Position numbers and translations under genes: made by a program
Notes under the pieces: model-generated
The model's input: the letters and a program-made list of their open reading frames with translations, nothing else
The model's database searches: none
What the model was told of the DNA's origin: nothing
Shown here: one piece after another, positions 1-4,911 of the stretch
Layout: every line of letters starts with the position of its first letter
Position numbering within the stretch: position 1 is the stretch's first letter
Assembly (NCBI GenBank): GCA_031259035.1
Contig: JAIRLZ010000082.1
Coordinates: 1-7,748, forward strand
Source of the DNA: Treponema sp.
Lineage (GTDB): Bacteria; Spirochaetota; Spirochaetia; Treponematales; Breznakiellaceae
Direction: 5' to 3'
DNA length: 7,748 nucleotides

Positions 1-157
1 CACCCAAATCCTTGGCAGCCTGGACAACCGGCTTTTCCCGTCTCTCCGCCAGCGCCACCGCCTCAGCTTCGCATTCCTTCTGGTATACCCGCCGTTTTTT
101 CTCTGCTTTACCCTTCTTCTTCTCTCCTTCTGTTGTATTACTCGCTTGTCTTTCTGT
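1..157 (-). pseudogene. IS3-type transposase OrfA fragment, runs off the left edge
   Basis: The minus-strand frame is open from a TAG at 158-160 to the window edge. After a Lys/Glu-rich stretch it reads KRRVYQKECEAEAV, then EKPVVQAAKDLG. This is the usual N-terminal pattern of IS3-family OrfA (HTH_Tnp_1 type): a basic start, a first helix, then a helix-turn-helix that recognises the element's ends. There is no ATG, GTG or TTG in this frame between the stop and the HTH. The codon where a start would be expected, just before Ser-Asn-Thr-Thr, is GCG. A short ATG-started frame (208 down to 137) ends at a TAA beside this point, so a frameshift or decayed start is possible. I read it as the 5' part of a degenerate or truncated insertion sequence. 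The rest lies outside the window, so an intact element with an unusual start cannot be excluded. Confidence 0.5.
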
Positions 158-226
158 CTACCTGTTGGGTAAAGTCCAATATAACGCGGAAAATATATCG
201 ATTCATGAGCAGAGTATAGAAGATAT

Positions 227-262
227 TGTCCAAAACATATTTGGTGTCCAAAACATATTTGG
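227..262. repeat. Perfect tandem 18-nt direct repeat
   Basis: TGTCCAAAACATATTTGG occurs twice head to tail (227-244 and 245-262) with no mismatch. Each unit contains the dyad CCAAA-5 nt-TTTGG. The pair lies about 70-105 bases upstream of the open part of the OrfA-like frame, in an otherwise gene-free stretch (158-445). It could be a pair of regulator or transposase binding sites, or a simple slippage duplication. The sequence does not decide. Confidence 0.8.
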
Positions 263-388
263 CGGCGGATAAGCGGTTGCAATATGGCGCCATTTAGTTA
301 CAGCGCGTATATCACATGGAAGAAAGGCGCGGAAAAGACACCGACATAGAGCGTAAGCGCGGCTTGTGAGAGTGGCGGCAACCGCATA

Positions 389-429
389 GGCAAAGGGGAG
401 GCGTTCCAGTGGAACGCCTCCCCTTTGCC
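389..429 (-). terminator. 19-bp perfect hairpin downstream of the tRNA cluster
   Basis: Bases 389-407 and 411-429 are perfect reverse complements (19 bp) around a 3-nt loop. The hairpin starts 16 nt beyond the 3' end of tRNA-Arg in the direction of transcription, which is where a terminator for the tRNA transcript would sit. No T-run follows on either strand (minus continues TATGCGG, plus continues GCAAAC), so it is not a canonical intrinsic terminator. It may be a processing or stability hairpin, or an end of a small repeat element. Confidence 0.45.
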
Positions 430-445
430 GCAAACAACCCATATA

Positions 446-519
446 TGAGGCTGACACGATTTGAACGTGCGACCTTCAGATCCGCAATCTGATGCTCTAT
501 CCAGCTGAGCTACAACCTC
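446..519 (-). tRNA. tRNA-Arg (anticodon GCG)
   Basis: A 74-nt cloverleaf folds cleanly. The acceptor stem GAGGTTG/CAGCCTC has one G-T pair and discriminator A. The D-arm is GCTC/GAGC. The anticodon stem TCAGA/TCTGA encloses the loop TTGCGGA, giving anticodon GCG. The T-arm is GCACG/CGTGT with loop TTCAAAT. CCA is not encoded. Anticodon GCG reads the arginine codons CGC and CGU. Most bacteria read this box with an ACG anticodon modified to inosine, so G34 is unusual. It is the third and last gene of the tRNA cluster, and I see no promoter of its own. Confidence 0.93.
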
Positions 520-547
520 GTTACAAACAACACATTTTTTACTTTTA

Positions 548-571
548 CAAGCGCAATGCGCATCGCGCTTG
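548..571. repeat. Palindromic hairpin between tRNA-Arg and tRNA-Ser(GCT)
   Basis: CAAGCGC and GCGCTTG flank an inner ATGCGCAT, giving a nearly perfect 24-nt palindrome with only the two bases between arms and core unpaired. It lies in the 69-nt spacer between two tRNAs of one cluster. No T-run follows it on either strand, so an RNA-processing role in the precursor is more likely than termination, but this is inference. Confidence 0.5.
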
Positions 572-588
572 CACGGTTCCTAAAAACA

Positions 589-676
589 CGGAGCAGAGAG
601 GATTCGAACCTCCGTTACCCTTTAGGGGTAAAACTCCTTAGCAGGGAGCCACCTTCGGCCACTCGGTCACCGCTCC
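589..676 (-). tRNA. tRNA-Ser (anticodon GCT)
   Basis: An 88-nt class II tRNA. The acceptor stem GGAGCGG/CTGCTCC has one G-T pair and discriminator G, as expected for serine. The anticodon stem GCTCC/GGAGT encloses loop CTGCTAA, giving anticodon GCT for codons AGC and AGU. The long variable arm pairs TTACCC with GGGTAA. The T-arm carries GGTTCGAATC. CCA is not encoded. The 52-nt spacer to the upstream tRNA-Ser(TGA) shows no clear promoter, so co-transcription is likely. Confidence 0.95.
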
Positions 677-728
677 AATAAACGCCGCCTTTTTCTATCA
701 AAAAAACGCTGGCTTCGATTGCCCAAAA

Positions 729-813
729 CGGAGAGAGAGGGATTCGAACCCCCGGTACCTTGCGGCACAACGGTTTTCAAGACCGCCTCCTTCAACCACT
801 CGGACATCTCTCC
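729..813 (-). tRNA. tRNA-Ser (anticodon TGA)
   Basis: An 85-nt class II tRNA with a fully paired acceptor stem GGAGAGA/TCTCTCC and serine-type discriminator G. The anticodon stem GCGGT/ACCGT encloses loop CTTGAAA, giving anticodon TGA, which reads UCA and, by wobble, other UCN codons. The variable arm pairs GTGCC with GGTAC, and the T-arm is standard. CCA is not encoded. It is the first gene of the minus-strand tRNA cluster and sits about 6 nt after the predicted transcription start of the promoter at 826-854. Confidence 0.95.
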
Positions 814-825
814 AAGAGATTTTTT

Positions 826-854
826 ATAATAGTGGAAAGCCCCTTTTTTGTCAA
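826..854 (-). promoter_or_regulatory. Sigma-70-type promoter of the tRNA cluster
   Basis: On the minus strand a perfect -35 box TTGACA (854-849) is followed by a 17-nt spacer and a -10 box TATTAT (831-826), one mismatch from consensus. Transcription would start near 819-820, a few bases before tRNA-Ser(TGA). Near-consensus boxes at ideal spacing fit a strong stable-RNA promoter. Confidence 0.8.
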
Positions 855-908
855 GAGCGTCCAGCGCAATTTCATTAAAATTGAAATGGATGCGCGCCTT
901 TCGCTCCC

Positions 909-936
909 TTGTAAAAGTTTCATAACTGGTTATAAT
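909..936 (+). promoter_or_regulatory. Promoter of the DNase-like/azlC/luxS unit
   Basis: A -35-like TTGTAA (909-914) is separated by 16 nt from a perfect -10 box TATAAT (931-936). The 12-bp dyad ATAACTGGTTAT (922-933) overlaps the -10 and could be an operator. The predicted start, near 942-944, lies only 3-5 nt before the ATG at 947, leaving no room for a Shine-Dalgarno sequence. It is divergent from the tRNA promoter, about 55 bases away. Confidence 0.6.
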
Positions 937-946
937 AGCGCATAGT

Positions 947-2011
947 ATGCCTACAAAAAAGACAAGGGTGTCGACAACCAAAAGGAAGACCACAAAGAAA
1001 ACAAGGGCCGGCAAGAGATCGGCGAGGTCCAGAAAGGCGTCCAAATCAATACGGACGTTTGCCGCCGTCATTATTGTATTCGCGGCGTTGTACTATATTT
1101 GGCAGAACTACGGGGATACTATAGGGGATTTCGCGAATTCGATTGGCATTGATTTCCCGAACGCGCCCGGAAAAACCGGGACGACCGTCGCGCCAACGCC
1201 GCCTCCTGCGGGAAACGCCGCCTTGCCGGGCTATTCGGAAGCGGACAAGATACGGATTTATTCCTTTAATATACAGATATTCGGCGCGTCGAAAATGAAG
1301 AAGACTAAAGTCGTTGACGTGCTGGTTGATATTATTTCCCATGTGGATGTGGTCGCGGTTCAGGAAGTGCGCTCGACAAGCGATGAGCCTGTTCAGCAGT
1401 TTATGAGGCTTTTGCCCGCGCGGTACGATTATGTTCTTGGGACCCGGGAAGGAAGAACCGCGTCAAAGGAGCAGTACTGGGTCATTTACAACACGGAAAA
1501 ACTCAGCGTCGTTGACAGCGCGACGTACGATGATTCGGATGACCGGTTTCAGCGCAATCCTCTGGCGGTTTACTTCCGGACCAATGACCGGTTCGATTTC
1601 ATCTTGATAGACAACCACATTCAGCCGTCCGACGCGGAGAAAGAGATCGCCGCCTTGCCTGAAGTCATCGGGTATTTTCAGCGTATGTGGAACGAGACCG
1701 ACGCGCTTGTCGTGGGCGACTTCAACGCGGACGGAAGTTATTACAACGAAAACAACCTTGCAAATGTGTTTCCAGATTCGGATTATCAGATCCTCATTAC
1801 CAATGAATACAATACAACCGTGGCGGAAAGTGACAACACCTATGACCGGTTCATAATCACCGCGTCCTCGAAAGAAGACTTCACCGGCAACTTCGGAGTT
1901 GTGTACTACGATGCGATCTACGATTTTCCTTCTTTAGGCATAGAGCCGAAAGAGGTGAGCGATCACTTTCCGGTATGGGCTGAATTTTATATTGACCGTG
2001 ACACGGATTAG
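947..2011 (+). CDS. Membrane-anchored DNase I-like endonuclease
   Basis: A 354-aa member of the endonuclease/exonuclease/phosphatase superfamily, unusually close to true DNase I. Residues 1-36 are very rich in Lys/Arg, 37-52 form one hydrophobic helix, about 53-98 are a Gly/Pro-rich spacer, and the catalytic domain covers about 100-350. DNase I landmarks appear in order: FNIQIFG (N108), QEVR (E140, R142), GRTASKEQY (E175), FQRNP (R203), NHIQPSDA (H224), GDFNAD (D258, N260), TYDR (D300) and SDHFP (D339, H340). The position matching bovine Tyr76 is Ser, and there are no cysteines, so the DNase I disulfides are absent. The topology suggests an N-in anchor with the nuclease outside the cytoplasm. 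DNA as substrate is inferred from the family. ATG 947 is the first start after an in-frame TAA (923-925), and no Shine-Dalgarno is visible. It is first in a likely unit with azlC and luxS. A phosphatase of the same fold is the main alternative. Confidence 0.88.
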   Translation: MPTKKTRVSTTKRKTTKKTRAGKRSARSRKASKSIRTFAAVIIVFAALYYIWQNYGDTIGDFANSIGIDFPNAPGKTGTTVAPTPPPAGNAALPGYSEADKIRIYSFNIQIFGASKMKKTKVVDVLVDIISHVDVVAVQEVRSTSDEPVQQFMRLLPARYDYVLGTREGRTASKEQYWVIYNTEKLSVVDSATYDDSDDRFQRNPLAVYFRTNDRFDFILIDNHIQPSDAEKEIAALPEVIGYFQRMWNETDALVVGDFNADGSYYNENNLANVFPDSDYQILITNEYNTTVAESDNTYDRFIITASSKEDFTGNFGVVYYDAIYDFPSLGIEPKEVSDHFPVWAEFYIDRDTD

Positions 2012-2024
2012 ACGGGCGCCGTTT

Positions 2025-2792
2025 ATGCCGAATAAACGCGCGCTATTCGTCCGCGCCGTTCGTTATTCCATACCGGTATTGCTGGGCTATCTGGCTATCG
2101 GCGTCGCCTTTGGCCTTCTTCTGGCCGACGCGGACTATCCGTGGCAGCTTTCGCTTGTGATGAGCGTCGTGATGTACGCGGGAGCGGGACAGTATATTGC
2201 GGTGGGGCTTTTCGCCGCCGGCGCCGGGCTTATGGAAGCGGCGCTGGTGCAGTTTGTGGTGAACGCGCGGCACATGGCGTACGGCTTGACCATGCTGAAA
2301 CGCTTCAATATGACCGGCGCGTTGAAATATTACCTTATATTCGCCCTGACCGATGAGACATTCGCCCTGCTTTCTTCCTTGCCCGCCGGTCCGCAGAGCG
2401 CGCGGGATGCGCGAAGCGGACAAGAACATGGTCAAGCTGAGACGCTGGAGGAACGCGCGTGGTTTATGTTCTATGTGTCGTTGCTGGATCACGGATACTG
2501 GACGGCCGGTTCGGTTATTGGGGCGGCTGCGGGTTCTCTCATTCCGTTTAACATGGACGGCATAGGGTTCGCGCTGACCGCTCTGTTCATCGTATTGTTA
2601 ATAGAACAGATATATAGGATAAAAAAGCCGCTTGTTTTTGTTGTTTCCGCCTTTATTGCGGTCATTGCGGCGACTGTGTTCCCAAGCAGGCTTTCATTGC
2701 TTATGGGCATGGTGATTTCACTGGTTGTCGTACAGTTCATACAAAATATGAAAGGAGTAATATATGGAAAAGATAGCGAGTTTTCAGGTTGA
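2025..2792 (+). CDS. azlC: AzlC-family branched-chain amino acid permease
   Basis: A 255-aa polytopic membrane protein of the AzlC/YgaZ family, the large subunit of a branched-chain amino acid exporter. Family hallmarks seen are GYLAIGVAFGLLL near the N-terminus, SVVMYAGAGQYIAVGLF, FVVNARHMAYGLTML and FALTDETFALL. A polar stretch of about 30 residues then precedes further membrane helices. I chose ATG 2025, 13 nt after the stop of the preceding gene. An in-frame TTG at 1992 and a GTG at 1998 would overlap that gene and add a charged, non-family extension. No strong Shine-Dalgarno favours either. The partner subunit AzlD (about 100 aa) normally follows directly but is missing; luxS starts instead, 29 nt before this gene ends. 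A partner encoded elsewhere or a function without AzlD are both possible. Confidence 0.88.
   Translation: MPNKRALFVRAVRYSIPVLLGYLAIGVAFGLLLADADYPWQLSLVMSVVMYAGAGQYIAVGLFAAGAGLMEAALVQFVVNARHMAYGLTMLKRFNMTGALKYYLIFALTDETFALLSSLPAGPQSARDARSGQEHGQAETLEERAWFMFYVSLLDHGYWTAGSVIGAAAGSLIPFNMDGIGFALTALFIVLLIEQIYRIKKPLVFVVSAFIAVIAATVFPSRLSLLMGMVISLVVVQFIQNMKGVIYGKDSEFSG
2753..2757 (+). promoter_or_regulatory. Shine-Dalgarno of luxS inside azlC
   Basis: AGGAG (within AAAGGAG) ends 6 nt before the luxS ATG at 2764. It lies in the azlC coding sequence, fixes the luxS start, and makes translational coupling between the two genes plausible. Confidence 0.8.
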
Positions 2793-3240
2793 TCATCTGC
2801 GCCTAAAGCCGGGCGTCTATGTGTCCCGTCAGGATCGGTTTGGGGAGACAATACTTACCACCTTTGATCTTCGTTTTAAGGAACCCAATAAAGAGCCGGT
2901 CATGGATCAGCCGACGCTGCACACGCTTGAGCATCTGGGCGCGACGTTCCTGCGTTCCCACGAAGAGTGGGCGGATCGCACGGTGTACTTTGGACCTATG
3001 GGGTGCCGAACCGGTTTTTACGTCATTTTTGAGGGAAAACTCGAATCAAGTGACATCCTGCCGCTTTTACGGGAAATGTGCGATTGGATTTTGGATTTTG
3101 AAGGAGCCATTCCGGGCGCGTTGCCTGCGGAGTGCGGCAACTACCTTGAGCAGAACCTCACTATGGCGCAGTGGGAAGCAAGACGCTATGCCGAATTGCT
3201 GAAAAATCCCGCCCGCGAGAACCTAAACTATCCGGCATAA
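2764..3240 (+). CDS. luxS: S-ribosylhomocysteine lyase LuxS
   Basis: A 158-aa LuxS, the normal full length. It cleaves S-ribosylhomocysteine to homocysteine and DPD, the precursor of autoinducer-2, in the activated methyl cycle in the cytoplasm. The metal-site motif HTLEH gives H53 and H57 as ligands and E56 as the catalytic base. GPMGCRTGFY carries the catalytic cysteine C81, and ECGNY gives the third metal ligand C124. The N-terminal substrate segment (SFQVDHLRLKPGVYV) is also typical. All key residues are present, so the enzyme should be active. The start is fixed by a good Shine-Dalgarno within azlC, and the genes overlap by 29 nt. Whether it serves signalling or only methyl-cycle detoxification cannot be told from the window; no mtnN/pfs or metabolic neighbour is present. 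The gene converges on the minus-strand vWA-like gene, 11 nt between stops. Confidence 0.97.
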   Translation: MEKIASFQVDHLRLKPGVYVSRQDRFGETILTTFDLRFKEPNKEPVMDQPTLHTLEHLGATFLRSHEEWADRTVYFGPMGCRTGFYVIFEGKLESSDILPLLREMCDWILDFEGAIPGALPAECGNYLEQNLTMAQWEARRYAELLKNPARENLNYPA

Positions 3241-3251
3241 AATGGGGAATT

Positions 3252-4709
3252 TCAAATCCTTGAGAACTGCGCGGGCAGTTTTATTGACTGAAAGAGGGCG
3301 CATAACTTTTTGTACGGCGCTTCATGCCGCATGATCCGTATGAAAAGATCATAGTTCCTATTCGATCTGATTTTGATGGTTTTTCCGGCGCAGTCTGACG
3401 CCATTCTGTTATTGAATTCCGGGAAGAACTGTTTTTTTTGCGGTATAAAGATGCATTCGTCTCCGTCAAAGCGAATTTTGGCGATATTTTGAGGTATGGG
3501 AACGAGGAAAATGAGAAAATCAGAATCGCCGCCTCCAAGTGTCAATGACCAGCCCGCGCTGATGGTATGCATGTTCCGCCATCCTATGTTGGTGTTTTGA
3601 TCCTCCACAAAGAGCGATAGAAACGCCGGTTCAACGGCTTTTTGTGAACAGATGAGAAAAAACGTGCGATCAAGAGATTGCAGCGTATATCTGCATAAGA
3701 ACATAAAAGCGAAAGTCATACAGAAAAAGGCCGCCGAAACAAGCGTCACGATTGCCGGCGAAAGCTGCGGCATCTGAAAAACGGCTTTTGGATGTACCTG
3801 TACGATTGAAGAAGCCGGGCTTTCAGGGGTGATAATTTTGGCTTTTCTCTCCGCCGGCGCCGGCGTATCCGCCAGCGTATCCGCCAGTGGTTGCGGCTCA
3901 ATTGCTTTCACCGCCGGGTCCGGCGCCGAAGGCGGCGGCTGTGGCTCTGTTGCGGCGGGCGCCGTGGGCCCTCGTCCGGCGGACGGGCGGGCGGGCTGTG
4001 GCGCCGGCGTATCCGCCAGTGGTTGCGGCTCAATTGCTTTCACCGCCGGGTCCGGCGCCGAAGGCGGCGGCTCTGCTGCGATGGGCGCCGTGGGCCCTCG
4101 TCCGGCGGACGGACGGGCGGGCTGTGGCGCCGGCGTATCCGCCAGCGTATCCGCCAGTGGTTGCGGCTCAATTGCTTTCACCGCCGGGTCCGGCGCCGAA
4201 GGCGGCGGCTCTGTTGCGGCGGGCGGACGGATGGGCGGCGCCAGCAGGTTCATCCACTCAAGCGAAGCATGTATTGTGGAAAACCGCGGCGCCGCTTCCG
4301 ATACGCTATTCCGCGCATTCGCCGCGTTGGTAATGAGTACAACTTTTTTAGGGCGTCCGCTGGCAAGGGACTTGATGTAGGCTGCCGCAAAGTCAAGCGC
4401 CTTCGCAGGGTTGGATGCAACAGACGTCTTACGGAGGGACCCCACTGCGGCAATGACGGCGTTGAGGTCGTCATTGCCCATGATCCGGCGGGACAATTCT
4501 ACAGCAACCGCGTCGTTAAAGCCTATCAAATGAAAGGTGTCGCCGAATTTAACCTGTTCTTTTATGAATGTTCCAGTAATAAAAGCCTTGACTTCATCGT
4601 TTGCGTTTGTGGCATCCAACAGTACAATAATATCATAAGGGCCTCGAACTTGTCCGTAGCATAAAGAGAATGTGTATAAGAAAAATAGCAATCCCCATAA
4701 TCTTTTCAA
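3252..4709 (-). CDS. vWA-like / Pro-Ala repeat / TM / FHA-like protein
   Basis: A 485-aa protein of unknown function with modular structure. Residues 1-19 are a signal peptide (MKRLWGLLFFLYTFSLCYG). Residues 25-155 resemble a von Willebrand A domain: hydrophobic strands IIVLLDA, FHLIGFN and KKVVLITNA. The MIDAS motif DxSxS reads DATNA, so metal binding is doubtful. Residues 158-290 are a Pro/Ala-rich linker built of three tandem repeats. One membrane helix spans about 318-340. The C-terminal part (about 365-460), with SLTLGGGDSDFLIFLVP and later beta-rich segments, vaguely recalls an FHA fold, but the Gly-Arg, Ser-His and Asn-Gly signatures are not evident. The likely topology is vWA and linker outside the cytoplasm, C-terminal domain inside. 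The start is TTG 4709; an in-frame TGA at 4716-4718 excludes longer forms, and the Shine-Dalgarno is poor. It follows greA by 202 nt. Confidence 0.8.
   Translation of the reverse strand: MKRLWGLLFFLYTFSLCYGQVRGPYDIIVLLDATNANDEVKAFITGTFIKEQVKFGDTFHLIGFNDAVAVELSRRIMGNDDLNAVIAAVGSLRKTSVASNPAKALDFAAAYIKSLASGRPKKVVLITNAANARNSVSEAAPRFSTIHASLEWMNLLAPPIRPPAATEPPPSAPDPAVKAIEPQPLADTLADTPAPQPARPSAGRGPTAPIAAEPPPSAPDPAVKAIEPQPLADTPAPQPARPSAGRGPTAPAATEPQPPPSAPDPAVKAIEPQPLADTLADTPAPAERKAKIITPESPASSIVQVHPKAVFQMPQLSPAIVTLVSAAFFCMTFAFMFLCRYTLQSLDRTFFLICSQKAVEPAFLSLFVEDQNTNIGWRNMHTISAGWSLTLGGGDSDFLIFLVPIPQNIAKIRFDGDECIFIPQKKQFFPEFNNRMASDCAGKTIKIRSNRNYDLFIRIMRHEAPYKKLCALFQSIKLPAQFSRI
3265..3283 (+). terminator. 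Weak hairpin after luxS
   Basis: AACTGC and GCAGTT (3265-3280) form a 6-bp stem with a 4-nt loop, followed by TTTATTG-like sequence. It begins 24 nt after the luxS stop and could end that transcript. It lies inside the last codons of the convergent minus-strand gene, whose coding constraint may explain part of the pattern. The stem is short and the T-run poor. Confidence 0.35.
3857..4225 (-). repeat. Three in-frame tandem repeats encoding the Pro/Ala linker
   Basis: On the plus strand the units begin at GCGCCGGCGT at 3857, 4001 and 4127, giving periods of 144 and 126 bases and a shorter last copy that diverges after about 4220. The 18-base difference comes from a 12-base duplication (GTATCCGCCAGC) and a 6-base insertion, both in frame. 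The encoded unit reads about ADTPAPQPARPSAGRGP, then EPPPSAPDPAVKAIEPQPL. Copies are almost identical at DNA level, indicating recent expansion. The stretch is far more GC-rich than its surroundings. Confidence 0.9.
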
Positions 4710-4911
4710 AGCTTCTCAAAAAATTCTTACAAACCATGCGTCAATCATAGAAAATAGGGCATAGAGGTATTATTCGATGAAAACACATTCCTTTTTCATT
4801 AGGCCATCCATAATCTACACCTTATTTTCCATTTGTTTTTCTTCCGTTGAACTCATGTACAAAACAACACAGAAAAAACTGTTTCAAACCCTCGAAATGG
4901 TCTCTCCCGCA
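4710..4911. other. AT-rich gap between greA and the vWA-like gene
   Basis: A 202-nt stretch much richer in A/T than its neighbours, with no convincing ORF. The inverted repeat ATGAAAA/TTTTCAT (4777-4783 and 4793-4799) has a 9-nt loop. On the minus strand TTGACG (4744-4739) resembles a -35 box, but no good -10 follows at the right distance. I see no canonical terminator after greA, so the downstream gene may be read through from greA or use a promoter I cannot define. Confidence 0.4.

Noticed and set aside
227..262. Possible start of a CRISPR array
   Set aside because: The two units abut with no spacer and there are only two copies.
12..272. 86-aa plus-strand ORF at the left edge
   Set aside because: It is antisense to the OrfA-like helix-turn-helix frame and its product is low-complexity Ser/Phe-rich.
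203..457. 84-aa minus-strand ORF between the OrfA fragment and tRNA-Arg
   Set aside because: It overlaps the tRNA-Arg 3' end, the 19-bp hairpin and the 18-mer repeats, and has no recognisable domain or ribosome site.
869..887. Inverted repeat ATTTCA/TGAAAT between the divergent promoters
   Set aside because: Only 6 AT-rich base pairs; expected by chance in such a sequence, so not called as an operator.
667..1071. 134-aa minus-strand ORF across tRNA-Ser and the promoter region
   Set aside because: It runs through a tRNA gene, two promoters and the 5' end of the DNase-like gene; it is a shadow reading.
2043..2492. 149-aa minus-strand ORF inside azlC
   Set aside because: It is antisense to clear AzlC motifs and is rich in His/Arg/Gln, typical of a shadow frame.
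3829..4664. Long plus-strand ORFs opposite the repeat region of the vWA-like gene
   Set aside because: They are low-complexity Arg- or Gly/Ala-rich readings of a GC-rich repeat with few stop codons. The minus frame has a signal peptide, domains and a membrane helix.
4862..4890. Candidate intrinsic terminator after greA
   Set aside because: The only pairing around the A/T run is about four base pairs (ACAG/CTGT), too weak to call.
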